Assembly: GCF_000374485.1 (NCBI RefSeq)
Contig: NZ_KB894497.1
Coordinates: forward strand, 146,199 to 210,198
Source: Algicola sagamiensis DSM 14643
Lineage (GTDB): Bacteria; Pseudomonadota; Gammaproteobacteria; Enterobacterales; Alteromonadaceae
DNA: 64,000 nt
Direction: 5' to 3'
This document shows positions 28,013 through 36,492 of the stretch, one piece after another; position 1 is the stretch's first letter, and each line of letters begins with the position of its first letter. The translations under genes and the position numbers were made by a program. The notes under the pieces were generated by a model, which worked only from the letters and a program-made list of their open reading frames with translations, was not told the DNA's origin and ran no database searches.

Positions 28013-28849
28013 CTAACCTGGATTTGCTTCTATCTTAGCGTACTTTTCTAATAATCGCTGGTAGCTGCCATTCTCTCGGATCACTTGGAGTGCTTTGTTA
28101 AACTTCTGTACGAGTTCCGGTGAAACGGTCTTTTTGCTGAACATAATATACACAGGCCCTGTACGGATATGGATCGAGTGTGGGCTGATATAACGCTGAA
28201 GGCCTTTACGCTTGATGAGTGCCGCGCCGACAAAGCTATCTTCAAGAAATGAGTCAATTTGGTGATCCATTAAGCGAGCAATATTGACTTCGCTCATGAC
28301 ACCACTAATAAATAGAGATTTATAGGTTTCACTTTCCCTTAACTTGGAGACAGAATTACCATAGTAGTATTCATCAATGAGGCCCACTTTCTTATTTTTC
28401 TTCAGTAAGTCTTCAATTTGGGTATAGGGGTATAAATGAAGTTCTTCTGAACGAACATAAAGTCTAAATTCTTCCTGGCGGTAAGCATCTGAAAATAAAG
28501 CAAACTCTTTCCTAGATTTTGTAATGGATGCACCCATCACAACATCAATTTCACCTTCACGCATCATTTTGAGTAATTCGACCCAGACATCAATTTTGAA
28601 TTCGTAATCATGGCAGCCTATTTTCTTCATCAGCATAACAAGTAAGTCAATATCTAAGCCTTTTACTTTATTATCAATGTCCATAAATTGATAGGGTTCC
28701 CAAGTATCATAACCAATACGCAGGTTACACTCGATTGCCTTGGCGGGTTTTTCCTCAGGAAGAGAGACAGGTTTGACTGATTGTTTTTTTTCTGGACTAC
28801 ATCCTAAGAAAAGCGTCATACAGAAGAGGAGACAGATGCATCTGCGCAT
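28013..28849 (-). CDS. Periplasmic amino-acid-type solute-binding lipoprotein
   Basis: 278 aa. Lipobox LFLGC near residue 17. Then comes a type-3 extracellular solute-binding domain (RIGYDTWEPYQFMDIDNKVK, DIDLLVMLMKKIG, EIDVVMGASITKSRKEFALF). No ABC transporter genes are adjacent, and it follows a GGDEF gene by about 60 bp, so a sensing role for the cyclase is as likely as transport. AAGG precedes the start. Ligand unknown. Confidence 0.82.
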   Translation of the reverse strand: MRRCICLLFCMTLFLGCSPEKKQSVKPVSLPEEKPAKAIECNLRIGYDTWEPYQFMDIDNKVKGLDIDLLVMLMKKIGCHDYEFKIDVWVELLKMMREGEIDVVMGASITKSRKEFALFSDAYRQEEFRLYVRSEELHLYPYTQIEDLLKKNKKVGLIDEYYYGNSVSKLRESETYKSLFISGVMSEVNIARLMDHQIDSFLEDSFVGAALIKRKGLQRYISPHSIHIRTGPVYIMFSKKTVSPELVQKFNKALQVIRENGSYQRLLEKYAKIEANPG

Positions 28850-28912
28850 GTTGGAAACCTTAATTTCTTCTCATTTTTCAAAGCTTAGTGTAAATCCTGA
28901 TATTCAGCAAAA

Positions 28913-29893
28913 TCAGGGTGAGTTCTCTTCTTTTTCTTCATAAATTGAGACACGGTTTCGACCACCTTCTTTTGAACGATATAAAGCACTATCTGCGGCT
29001 TCAATCCATTTTTGGGCGGTGGTAATTGATGGGTGAACATCGGAAATCCCCATACTAACTGTAAATTGGATGTCTGTTCCTTCGTAATTGAATGAGGATT
29101 GTTCAATGAGCTTTCGGATCCGCTCAGCAAAAATACGACCTTGTAGTGCAGGAGTATCAACGAGGATAACTGCATATTCCTCACCACCATATCGGCCTGA
29201 TATATCCGTTTCTCTTAATGAATTTCTGAGTAGATCTGCGGTATGCCGAATTGCGATATCCCCCGCAGCATGCCCAAAGCCATCATTAATTCTTTTAAAG
29301 TGATCAATGTCGAACATTAATAAAGAACAAGGGCCGTTTGTACGTTGAATTCTCTTAAATTCGGCATTGAGACACGTTTCCCAAAAACCGCGGTTATTTA
29401 AACCAGTTAATTGATCGGTTCGACTGAGTTGTTCGAGTTTGGCATTGGCTGCTTCGCTTTCCTTTTTATTTACAGCAACATCTGTGACGTCATATACGAT
29501 AATGCAGATATGGCCAACTTTCCCTGTTGTATCCGATAATGGAATGATCGAAATGTTCTGAAACATCACATCTGCTGTGCCTGTGATTGGGCGATAATTT
29601 CGGAAGCGAAAAACAAAAGGCCGCTGTTCCCATATTGTGAAAGCTCGATTTTTCAATAGGAATACCGGCTCAGACTTATGACGAAACCATTCTTCATCCA
29701 ACTCAGAAAACATATCAAAAATGGATTTACCACGCACTTCTCTCGGTGATAGCCCGCTGTGGTTTTCCATAAACCCATTCCAGACATGGATTTGATACTC
29801 TCTGTCGAGGACGATAAAACCAATATCAACCGTCTGGAACATATCCATCATCCAGTGAAACTCAGCAAATTCAACTTGGTTATTCATTGCCAT
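28913..29893 (-). CDS. PAS-GGDEF diguanylate cyclase
   Basis: About 326 aa from the ATG at 29893 (GGAT 8 bp upstream). The N-terminal PAS domain has VDIGFIVLDREYQIHVWN and NHSGLSPREVRGKSIFDMF. The C-terminal cyclase domain has DQLTGLNNRGFWE, FDIDHFKRINDGFGHAAGD and an intact GGEEY. So it should make c-di-GMP. I see no inhibitory RxxD site in the usual place. The start overlaps the end of the upstream receiver gene, so the two are translated together. Confidence 0.9.
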   Translation of the reverse strand: MAMNNQVEFAEFHWMMDMFQTVDIGFIVLDREYQIHVWNGFMENHSGLSPREVRGKSIFDMFSELDEEWFRHKSEPVFLLKNRAFTIWEQRPFVFRFRNYRPITGTADVMFQNISIIPLSDTTGKVGHICIIVYDVTDVAVNKKESEAANAKLEQLSRTDQLTGLNNRGFWETCLNAEFKRIQRTNGPCSLLMFDIDHFKRINDGFGHAAGDIAIRHTADLLRNSLRETDISGRYGGEEYAVILVDTPALQGRIFAERIRKLIEQSSFNYEGTDIQFTVSMGISDVHPSITTAQKWIEAADSALYRSKEGGRNRVSIYEEKEENSP

Positions 29894-29895
29894 GG

Positions 29896-30927
29896 TCAAT
29901 CATCCAGTAAATAGGCGACTTTGGTATTTAAAGTCGGGATCGAATCTTCAGTAAAGAGGAGCAACAGGTCACAGGTGATATCGTAGTTTTCGATACCGTA
30001 GCTGATTTCAATCCCCAAAGTCCGTTTCCAACGGGATGAGTTGGCATGTATGAGATCGGAAACCTGACAATGTTGCCCAAGAACAACAGGGTGTCCCTGG
30101 CTGAAACTGATATCCAGTTGTTCGGAAAGCCCATTCAAAATTGCGCCAATCAGTATATTGGCGATATCCATTAGTAATTCCAGTTGAATTTTATCGTTTA
30201 ACTCTCCCTCATATTTGAGAAGCTGAGCGATATCTTTAAAACTGGAATCATTTAAAATCAGTAACGCTTCTCCAGCCATACCGCCGCTGATAAAGCCTTG
30301 GCAAACAGCTGAGGTGCTGACGTTATCCTCTACCGATTGTAATGCCATGTGTAGTTCAGCGACCTCAACGACATTGACATTTGGTATCGGAAGCTCGACA
30401 AATACATGAAGTAGTCTTGCGAGTAGGTCGCCAGCTTGGCCCATAGCGACATTCGTGATCTCCTGATACACGTCCCTTAAATCAACGGAAAGGCCTTCAT
30501 CATGTGCAGGAGTCGCTTCCTTTGCTTCTACTTTCTCTTGCGTCTTTTCCTTGACTTCTGAGAGTTCCAGCCCATAACGACTGACAATTTGCGCCAACTT
30601 TTCTTTGTCGACAGGTTTCTTTATAAAGTCTAATGCGCCGAGTTGCATTACTCTTTCTTTTGCTTCGGGCTGAACATCACCAGAAACAACAATTGCCATA
30701 GTATGAAGGTCTTCATCTCGCATTGCTTGCAGGACTTCATACCCATCCATGACAGGCATATTAAGATCAAGGAAGAGCAGGTCTACTTTTTGATTTTTGA
30801 GGACCTCCATGGCTTCTTGTCCATGGGAGGCGAAGGTGATGTCGACATCCCAATGATCGGGGAGAGACCTTGCCATTTGCTTCCGAGCTAGGTTTGAATC
30901 ATCACAGATCAGCAGTGGTGTTGCCAT
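29896..30927 (-). CDS. Response regulator with C-terminal CheC/CheX-type domain
   Basis: 343 aa from the ATG at 30927 (GAGAG upstream). Residues about 1-120 are a receiver: CDDSN, the phospho-Asp in LLFLDLNMPVMDGYEVL and the Lys in FIKKPVDKEK. A charged linker (EKTQEKVEAKEATPAHDEG) leads to a CheC/CheX-like domain with EITNVAMGQAGDLLARLL and LLMDIANILIGAILNGLS. This fold dephosphorylates CheY-P in other bacteria. There is no DNA-binding domain. It is the first gene of an operon with the diguanylate cyclase. Confidence 0.82.
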   Translation of the reverse strand: MATPLLICDDSNLARKQMARSLPDHWDVDITFASHGQEAMEVLKNQKVDLLFLDLNMPVMDGYEVLQAMRDEDLHTMAIVVSGDVQPEAKERVMQLGALDFIKKPVDKEKLAQIVSRYGLELSEVKEKTQEKVEAKEATPAHDEGLSVDLRDVYQEITNVAMGQAGDLLARLLHVFVELPIPNVNVVEVAELHMALQSVEDNVSTSAVCQGFISGGMAGEALLILNDSSFKDIAQLLKYEGELNDKIQLELLMDIANILIGAILNGLSEQLDISFSQGHPVVLGQHCQVSDLIHANSSRWKRTLGIEISYGIENYDITCDLLLLFTEDSIPTLNTKVAYLLDD

Positions 30928-31130
30928 GAACGCTCTCATAATTTACAGAGGGTCACTTGCCAATGAGGGGCGAGATAACCCAAAGTTCGACTACCGAGGC
31001 TTACAAGAATCAAGAATTTTATGGTGATACAATGAAACTTTTAAGCCTGATGACGTCTAAGCAAAAACCACTTGAAATTGCTTAGTCATATAAGTATAAG
31101 CAATCAAAATCATTTTCGAGTAACTTAGTG

Positions 31131-31703
31131 ATGAAATTAAAAGCAGGTCTTTTATCTTTTTTCTTAGGAGCGATGTCGTTTTTATCGCAAGCCACTGAAT
31201 CTGTAGTAACGTTGGCTGGTGGAAAGCCCGTTAAACTTGAAGGGGATCGTCCTGCGATCCAGTCGAATCTTCCTTCATTTCAATTTGCAGACTTAACTTT
31301 TCAACCCAAACAGCTGGAAATGTATGCTGGGAAAACAATTGTCCTTGGACTTGTCTCCAGCCTGGATACCGGAATTGGTACATTACAATTAAAAGAACTG
31401 GATGCACTTGCTCAGAAGGTTGATGGTGATGTTGCGGTTATTGCGATTACCTCTGACTTGCCCTTTGCGATTAAGCGAGTCTTGAAAGAAGAACGAATCG
31501 AAAACATTGATGTGTATTCTGATGCGTTATGGCATGAAGCAGGGCATGCATTTGGTGTTGAGATCCAATATCTGGGGTTGATGGTCAGCTCACTTGCTGT
31601 CATTGATAAAGAGCAGAAAGTCGCCTACTTGGATGTGACACAGGATTTATCAAAGCTACCTAGCATTAAGGGGGTTGAACAGTTTCTCGGCGTCCAAGAA
31701 TAA
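31131..31703 (+). CDS. Exported Tpx-family peroxiredoxin homologue without any cysteine
   Basis: 190 aa. A signal peptide (MKLKAGLLSFFLGAMSFLSQ) precedes a Tpx-like fold: VVTLAGGKPVKLEGDRP, then GKTIVLGLVSSLDTGIGTLQ, VAVIAITSDLPFAIKRVL, and IENIDVYSDALWHEAGHAFG. In thiol peroxidases the peroxidatic Cys lies in a P-S-x-D-T-x-V-C motif and the resolving Cys follows DLPFAQKRF. Here both positions are Gly and Leu-type residues, and the whole protein has no Cys, so it cannot be a thiol peroxidase. It may be a binding or structural paralogue in the periplasm. Confidence 0.78.
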   Translation: MKLKAGLLSFFLGAMSFLSQATESVVTLAGGKPVKLEGDRPAIQSNLPSFQFADLTFQPKQLEMYAGKTIVLGLVSSLDTGIGTLQLKELDALAQKVDGDVAVIAITSDLPFAIKRVLKEERIENIDVYSDALWHEAGHAFGVEIQYLGLMVSSLAVIDKEQKVAYLDVTQDLSKLPSIKGVEQFLGVQE

Positions 31704-31737
31704 AAACACCCGTTTTAGAAAAAATTTAAAACTTATC

Positions 31738-31765
31738 CTTGAAAGCCATTTTTCCATCCCTATAT
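31738..31765 (+). promoter_or_regulatory. Sigma-32-type heat-shock promoter
   Basis: CTTGAAA (31738-31744), a 13-bp spacer, and CCCTATAT (31758-31765) match the sigma-32 consensus CTTGAAA / CCCCATNT with one change. It lies about 100 bp before the hsp20 gene, which is the expected target. Confidence 0.7.
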
Positions 31766-31835
31766 CTAATAATGAGCCGCCGATAACGGGGCTCATTGAA
31801 ACAAACTAGCTCGTTCAGAATGAAGAGCTTTTTAA

Positions 31836-31863
31836 CTATATTGCTTAAACTTAGAGGATATAG
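31836..31863 (+). promoter_or_regulatory. ROSE-like RNA thermometer over the hsp20 ribosome site
   Basis: In the mRNA, CTATATTGCT (31836-31845) pairs with AGGATATAG (31855-31863) around a 9-nt loop. The pairing covers the Shine-Dalgarno AGGA and leaves one G of the UUGCU segment bulged, exactly the ROSE-type arrangement. Two further hairpins precede it: AATGAGCC with GGCTCATT at 31770-31796, and AGCTC with GAGCT at about 31807-31829. Heating should melt the weak last helix and open the start. Confidence 0.62.
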
Positions 31864-31865
31864 CG

Positions 31866-32312
31866 ATGCGTAATTTAGATTTAACCCCCCTTTATCGTTC
31901 TTTTATTGGCTTTGATCACTTAGCATCTTTGATGGATGCAGCGTCAAGAAATGAAAAACAACCTACCTATCCGCCATATAACATTGAACTTATTGACGAA
32001 AATAAATATCGTATTTCCATGGCGGTCGCCGGGTTCTCCATCGAAGAATTAGAAATAGAGTCCGAGCAAAATAACTTACTTGTGAAAGGTAAGAAACAGA
32101 CGGAACAGTCTGATAAACAATTTATTTATCAAGGTATTGCAGAGCGAAACTTTGAAAGGAAATTTCAATTAGGCGACTATGTAAAAGTTGTCGGCGCAGA
32201 TTCAGAAAATGGTCTACTGCATATCTATCTTGAGCGAGAAATTCCGGAAGCGTTAAAGCCGCGTAAGATAGATATTGGTACCGGAAAACTGCTTGAGCAA
32301 GAAAGCGCTTAA
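31866..32312 (+). CDS. Small heat-shock protein (Hsp20, IbpA-like)
   Basis: 148 aa. An IbpA-type N-terminus (MRNLDLTPLYRSFIGFDHLA) leads to the alpha-crystallin domain at about 35-125: YPPYNIELIDENKYRISMAV, LLVKGKKQ, IAERNFERKFQLGDYVKV and NGLLHIYLEREIPE. The C-terminal tail is short. It holds unfolding proteins for refolding by DnaK and ClpB. Upstream sequence shows both a heat-shock promoter and a thermometer hairpin. Confidence 0.92.
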   Translation: MRNLDLTPLYRSFIGFDHLASLMDAASRNEKQPTYPPYNIELIDENKYRISMAVAGFSIEELEIESEQNNLLVKGKKQTEQSDKQFIYQGIAERNFERKFQLGDYVKVVGADSENGLLHIYLEREIPEALKPRKIDIGTGKLLEQESA

Positions 32313-32342
32313 GCCTACAACATACTTCTCCATGACCTCAGT

Positions 32343-32366
32343 AAAAGCCCCAAATTTGGGGCTTTT
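32343..32366. terminator. Bidirectional intrinsic terminator
   Basis: AAAAGCCCCAAA and its exact complement TTTGGGGCTTTT form a perfect palindrome after hsp20. Confidence 0.88.
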
Positions 32367-32437
32367 GTCGCATTTTTTCACCTTCTTAACATCTGAATCA
32401 GCAGTGTTATCGATGAAAGATAGCTAGCTTGAGATTG

Positions 32438-32902
32438 TTATGCCGTTTCTTCTTGTTGAATTGCCTTCATAAAGACTTCTTTGGGTGGCTGTTGCTCGAA
32501 TGTTGGGATACCATCAGGGATTTCCAACCACTTTTGTTTTCGAGATATCCAAACGTGGACATTAGGTTGAATAACATCTGTATTTGATAGCGTTCCACCT
32601 TTGAGCTTGATGAGCTTAGGCTGTTCAGGATTTAAATGGTATATACGATTACCACATTCAGGGCAAAAGAAAGCCTGATTTCGGTTTCCGCTCTCAGCAA
32701 GTCGTTCCCATTGTTTTAGTTGTCCACGAAACTCAACTTGGTCTGTTTGGCAAACAAGAGTCAGGCTAAATGCACTGGCAGACAGCTTCTGGCAGTCGAT
32801 ACAGTGGCAGGCTGCTATAACTAGCGGTGCTGTTTTTAATGAGTATGTAACTTGACCACATTGGCAGGAGCCCGCTACAGGATAGGTGACTTGAGTCGGC
32901 AT
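32438..32902 (-). CDS. GFA-family (CENP-V/GFA domain) zinc protein
   Basis: 154 aa from the ATG at 32902, which has a perfect AAGGAGG site; the frame reaches further upstream without one. Zinc motifs are GSCQCGQVTYS, CHCIDCQKLSASAFS and FFCPECGNRIYHL. The family includes glutathione-dependent formaldehyde-activating proteins, but most members are uncharacterised. Stands alone. Confidence 0.85.
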   Translation of the reverse strand: MPTQVTYPVAGSCQCGQVTYSLKTAPLVIAACHCIDCQKLSASAFSLTLVCQTDQVEFRGQLKQWERLAESGNRNQAFFCPECGNRIYHLNPEQPKLIKLKGGTLSNTDVIQPNVHVWISRKQKWLEIPDGIPTFEQQPPKEVFMKAIQQEETA

Positions 32903-33098
32903 TATTCCTCCTTGTATAGTCGCGAAGTGTTGATGGTTTATTATTCTTTTTTGAGCTATTTTAATGCGATCTCGGTCATTTGTCTGTATTGCTTTTGTAT
33001 CCATTTTTTCGGTTAACTTTACTCCTGCATCGTGATATTTTATTCAATAAAAATAGCAACTTATTTGAGCTAAATCAGTATACTAGGGAACAATCCTT

Positions 33099-33689
33099 AT
33101 GACATTAGAGCACAGCTGTAATATCCTCGAAGTGACCACTTATTATCTTGAACAAACGCAACAGCCAGAACGTCAGTATTTGCTCCCAGAGGGATGCTCT
33201 ATTCACCGCTTAACATCAAAAGATATTCAAGTGGCACAGTTTTTCTTTAAAGCTGTCGGTGGCATATGGTTGTGGGACAGTCGGTTGCATTGGGATTATC
33301 AAGATTGGAAAGAACATTTAGAGCAGGCTTCCGTTCATATTTTTGTTGCGAACAAAAATGGTGTGCCAATTGGATTCTTTGAATTAAATGAAACAGAAGG
33401 TATTGAACTGAAGTTTTTTGGACTCTTACCGGAATATGTTGGACAGGGACTCGGAAGTTGGCTGTTGGAAGAAGCATGTGAAATGGCTTGGTCATTCAAT
33501 CCTGAGAGAGTGTGGGTACATACGTGTAGTGAAGATCATCCGTTTGCTTTACAAAACTACAAACAGCGGGGTTTTCAACTTTATCATCAAGAGACAGAAA
33601 CTGAATCAAGTCCTCTAGAGGAAGACTCAATTTGGCTTACCCCCAAATTTACCTTCAGCGTATTTGAACGATTTCGATCAAGCGACTAG
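33099..33689 (+). CDS. GNAT-family N-acetyltransferase
   Basis: 196 aa. The acetyl-CoA-binding motif is at FFGLLPEYVGQGLGSWLLEE, preceded by a typical strand GVPIGFFELNE and followed by NYKQRGFQLYHQE. The substrate is unknown. Confidence 0.82.
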   Translation: MTLEHSCNILEVTTYYLEQTQQPERQYLLPEGCSIHRLTSKDIQVAQFFFKAVGGIWLWDSRLHWDYQDWKEHLEQASVHIFVANKNGVPIGFFELNETEGIELKFFGLLPEYVGQGLGSWLLEEACEMAWSFNPERVWVHTCSEDHPFALQNYKQRGFQLYHQETETESSPLEEDSIWLTPKFTFSVFERFRSSD

Positions 33690-33859
33690 AATTTTTGTTA
33701 ATTTTTTGAATTTTCAGATGGGTGTTAATAAAATGTAATATTCTATCTTACTGAAATTAAAAAATTAATAAAAAAGTTTGATAAAAAGCTATGTAACAAA
33801 CTTTTAAAAATAAAGATAATGAATTATAATAGCGCTGAATTGAATGAAAGGGGAAACCA

Positions 33860-33976
33860 ATGACCAGAGCTTCAAATCGTGGCTTTAAACTTACAACAGC
33901 CGTATATTTTGTTTTGTTTTTAGGCATTAGTGCAGTTTTTACAAGCGCAGCTGAAGCATCAGTCTTTCTTCTATAA
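33860..33976 (+). CDS. Small hydrophobic peptide, 38 aa
   Basis: A short frame starts at ATG 33860 with AAAGGGGAAACC directly upstream, and ends at TAA 33974-33976. The product starts MTRASNRGFKLTTAVYFVLF, has a basic N-terminus, one hydrophobic segment of about 18 residues and a short tail (SAAEASVFLL). This could be a single-pass small membrane protein or a leader peptide. The strong ribosome site in an otherwise AT-rich gap supports translation. Not recognised. Confidence 0.45.
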   Translation: MTRASNRGFKLTTAVYFVLFLGISAVFTSAAEASVFLL

Positions 33977-33984
33977 TTGTCTGG

Positions 33985-34575
33985 TTATTTCCTCCGGGAT
34001 GCGTGACGCTCCCGGTTTTCACGCTTTTTCTCTTCACTCTTTCTCAACAGGACATACACAGCCCCTAAACCGCCATGGTGTTTTTGTGCACTATGAAAAG
34101 CAAGAACTTCTGGCATTTCTTGCAGCCATTTATTGACATAACTTTTCATAAGCCCAGGGTGTGGTTTCGTTTGTTTCCCCATCCCATGCTGAATCAGAAT
34201 CGTCCGAATATTTCTCTGATAACACTCTGTTAAGAAGTTAAAGATACTTCTTCTTGCATCAGCCAGAGGTTGTCCAAACAGGTTGAGTGTGCTGTCAACT
34301 TGATACTGACCTAATCGAAGTTTCTTATAGACCCCTTCTTGAACACCATCTTTTTTGTAACCAATGATATCGTATGGGTCGATGAGGTCGACGTACTCCA
34401 TAGATAGATAATTTGGATCACAAGCTTCTTCCTTTTGTGCAGCCTCCTGACGTGCTAATTGTGCTTCTGTTGGTGTCAGCTGCTGAGACTGTTCATAGAT
34501 CTTGTCATCAGACTTCATGCGCTTTACATCTGACATTTCTGCTAAAAACAGCTCTAAATCATCGCTTTTTGACAT
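33985..34575 (-). CDS. smrA: Smr-domain DNA endonuclease SmrA-like
   Basis: 196 aa. The C-terminal Smr domain has the LNLFGQPLADARRSIFNFL strand-helix, ILIQHGMGKQTKPHPGLMK and SAQKHHGGLGAVYVLLR. The N-terminal half is charged. SmrA proteins of gammaproteobacteria are thought to be nicking nucleases; the physiological role is unclear. Confidence 0.85.
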   Translation of the reverse strand: MSKSDDLELFLAEMSDVKRMKSDDKIYEQSQQLTPTEAQLARQEAAQKEEACDPNYLSMEYVDLIDPYDIIGYKKDGVQEGVYKKLRLGQYQVDSTLNLFGQPLADARRSIFNFLTECYQRNIRTILIQHGMGKQTKPHPGLMKSYVNKWLQEMPEVLAFHSAQKHHGGLGAVYVLLRKSEEKKRENRERHASRRK

Positions 34576-34603
34576 GGTTACAACTCACATTGAGGAAGGA
34601 AAG

Positions 34604-34936
34604 TTAGCTCCTTTCATTATACCGAAAGGATGATTGTGTTGGCGATAAAATACGACGTGTCGCAGTAAATTGACTCCCAAAGCGCCTCAGACCGTCGGCC
34701 CTCATTTCGGGCGCTTGATGTTCAAAGTAGTGATTCAAAGCATTTTCAGACTCGATCTGGTAGTGAACAACAAACAGAACTTCCCGTAAATCTGACTGGT
34801 CAATCGACTTGAATAGCTGTGCATCCTGAAAGCCTGGGATTGCGAGCATTTGCTGAATATGTTCATAGAGCCAATGCGTATATTCAACCAGTATTGTTCG
34901 TTGTACTGTGAGATTGACTTCATAGATGACCATCAT
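34604..34936 (-). CDS. DUF4286-family protein
   Basis: 110 aa from the ATG at 34936, with AAGGA upstream. The sequence MMVIYEVNLTVQRTILVEYT, then HIQQMLAIPGFQDAQLF, and a central VVHYQIESENALNHYF fit a small ferredoxin-like alpha/beta domain of the DUF4286 type. Function unknown. Confidence 0.65.
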   Translation of the reverse strand: MMVIYEVNLTVQRTILVEYTHWLYEHIQQMLAIPGFQDAQLFKSIDQSDLREVLFVVHYQIESENALNHYFEHQAPEMRADGLRRFGSQFTATRRILSPTQSSFRYNERS

Positions 34937-35090
34937 TGTGTTCCTTATGCTTGAATCGTATAACCCTGAAACAGTTGATTTTACATGTATTTTAATCAGC
35001 AACAAGATAAGTTTGATGTTTTTCTAGTCATCGCTTTCTGAAATACGGTATGGTGGAAAGAAAAATACAGTTCTTAAAAGGGTTATCTCG

Positions 35091-35996
35091 ATGTCAGGTG
35101 TTTCAATTGTTTCTCTGGATACAAACAGCACATTTTTTAAATCTCTCACTCATTTCGCAGACTTAGATCCCATTGAAGTCATTCAACGCACTTTTCCGGA
35201 TGGAGAAAGTTATCTGAAAGTGAACGCGCCGAAGGTTCATGAAAAGGTTTGGATCCACCTCGATTTCTCTGATCCCAATCGAAAAATTCTACCGCTGATT
35301 TTTCTATCAAAAAAGCTAAGAACTATGGGGGCGAAGTTTGTTGGTCTGCTTTCTCCATATCTTCCATATATGCGACAAGATAATGAGTTTCATCAAGGAG
35401 AGGTTCAATCAGCTCATTATATGGCGGAGCTGGTCTGCATGCACTTTCATGGCCTATTAACCGTTGATCCACACCTGCATCGAATTGATAACCTTGATGA
35501 GTTATATTATATCGATCATCAAACACTGAGCGCAGGCGAGTGCATTGCACATTGGATCGATGAAAATGTCCATGAACCATATTTAATCGGCCCGGACGAG
35601 GAAAGTATTCAATGGGTTCAGCGAGTTGCAAAGCGATTGAATATTGATTATCAAATCCTAATCAAAGAACGGTTTGGCGATCGTGATGTACAGGTTTCTC
35701 AGCCAAAAATTGCTATTCCTGAAGGAAAAACACCTGTGATTTTAGATGATATCGTTTCTTCTGGAATGACAATGATTGAGGCGATTAAGCAGGTGAAACC
35801 CAGGAGTCAAATTTCTCCTGTTTGTGTGAGTACTCATGGAATTTACGCGGAAGATGCGAAACGCAGAATGATGGCAGCTGGTGCTGCACGTGTTGTTTGT
35901 ACAAATACACTAGAGACAGAAGTGGCTGATATCGATATCACCTCCATATTACATGGTGCCGTATGTCAGTGGGATTATTCAAAGTGGCTTGATTAG
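35091..35996 (+). CDS. Ribose-phosphate pyrophosphokinase paralogue
   Basis: 301 aa. Two phosphoribosyltransferase-fold halves. Motifs are RTFPDGESYLKV, SPYLPYMRQDNEFHQGEVQS, LLTVDPHLHRIDNL and the PRPP loop VILDDIVSSGMTMIEAI. It is divergent from canonical PrsA (for example, SSGMT instead of DTGGT in the loop). So it could make PRPP as a second enzyme or act as a related phosphoribosyltransferase. A canonical prsA is expected elsewhere. Confidence 0.78.
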   Translation: MSGVSIVSLDTNSTFFKSLTHFADLDPIEVIQRTFPDGESYLKVNAPKVHEKVWIHLDFSDPNRKILPLIFLSKKLRTMGAKFVGLLSPYLPYMRQDNEFHQGEVQSAHYMAELVCMHFHGLLTVDPHLHRIDNLDELYYIDHQTLSAGECIAHWIDENVHEPYLIGPDEESIQWVQRVAKRLNIDYQILIKERFGDRDVQVSQPKIAIPEGKTPVILDDIVSSGMTMIEAIKQVKPRSQISPVCVSTHGIYAEDAKRRMMAAGAARVVCTNTLETEVADIDITSILHGAVCQWDYSKWLD

Positions 35997-36011
35997 GGTC
36001 AACTGACCCTA
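35994..36011. terminator. Palindrome containing both convergent stop codons
   Basis: TAGGGTCAACTGACCCTA is an 8-bp stem with a 2-bp centre. Its ends are the TAG of the plus-strand gene and the TAG of the minus-strand gene. A weak T-run follows on the plus strand (CTTTTTAT). Confidence 0.5.
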
Positions 36012-36467
36012 GAATTTGCTTTTTATCCAGTAAATCCCAGCTGAGACCATGCCTTCTTTGTGAACGAGGTTATATCGACTACAGTTTTCTTCGGCTGTAT
36101 CTGGATAGCAAAGGTAGAGCGCAGAAGAGCTTTCGTCGATCACAACAAGTTGGTTGGAGTCTAACAGTTGTCCAGGCTCTCCAAATAAGCCGGAGATATA
36201 GACACTTTTTGTGACGACATCCAGTTTATGGTAGGTCACGAGTTGTGGTTTTGGCGCAAGAACAAAACCAATGGCTAAAATACTGATAAATATAAGGAGT
36301 GGTGTTTTCGACTTTTTCTTGGCTGGTGCACTAGCCGAAGCACCAGCTTGTGCTTGCGCTTTTTGTGCCTTTTGAGGGCCCTTTTGTGGTGGTTTTCCTT
36401 TTTTTGCACCTTTTGCAGGCTGCTTCACTGGGTTGAGCAGCCCTTGTTTCTTTGCTTTTGTGCCCAT
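36009..36467 (-). CDS. Membrane-anchored protein with a Lys/Ala/Pro-rich cytoplasmic tail
   Basis: 152 aa. The first 55 residues are low-complexity and basic (KGAKKGKPPQKGPQKAQK). One membrane segment follows (LLIFISILAIGFVLA), then an 80-residue exported domain with two cysteines (YLCYPDTAEENCSRYN). Not recognised. AGGT lies close to the ATG. It lies 26 bp downstream of the M28 peptidase gene and may be its operon partner. Confidence 0.68.
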   Translation of the reverse strand: MGTKAKKQGLLNPVKQPAKGAKKGKPPQKGPQKAQKAQAQAGASASAPAKKKSKTPLLIFISILAIGFVLAPKPQLVTYHKLDVVTKSVYISGLFGEPGQLLDSNQLVVIDESSSALYLCYPDTAEENCSRYNLVHKEGMVSAGIYWIKSKF

Positions 36468-36492
36468 ACAACCTATTCATTTAAAGAATTCA

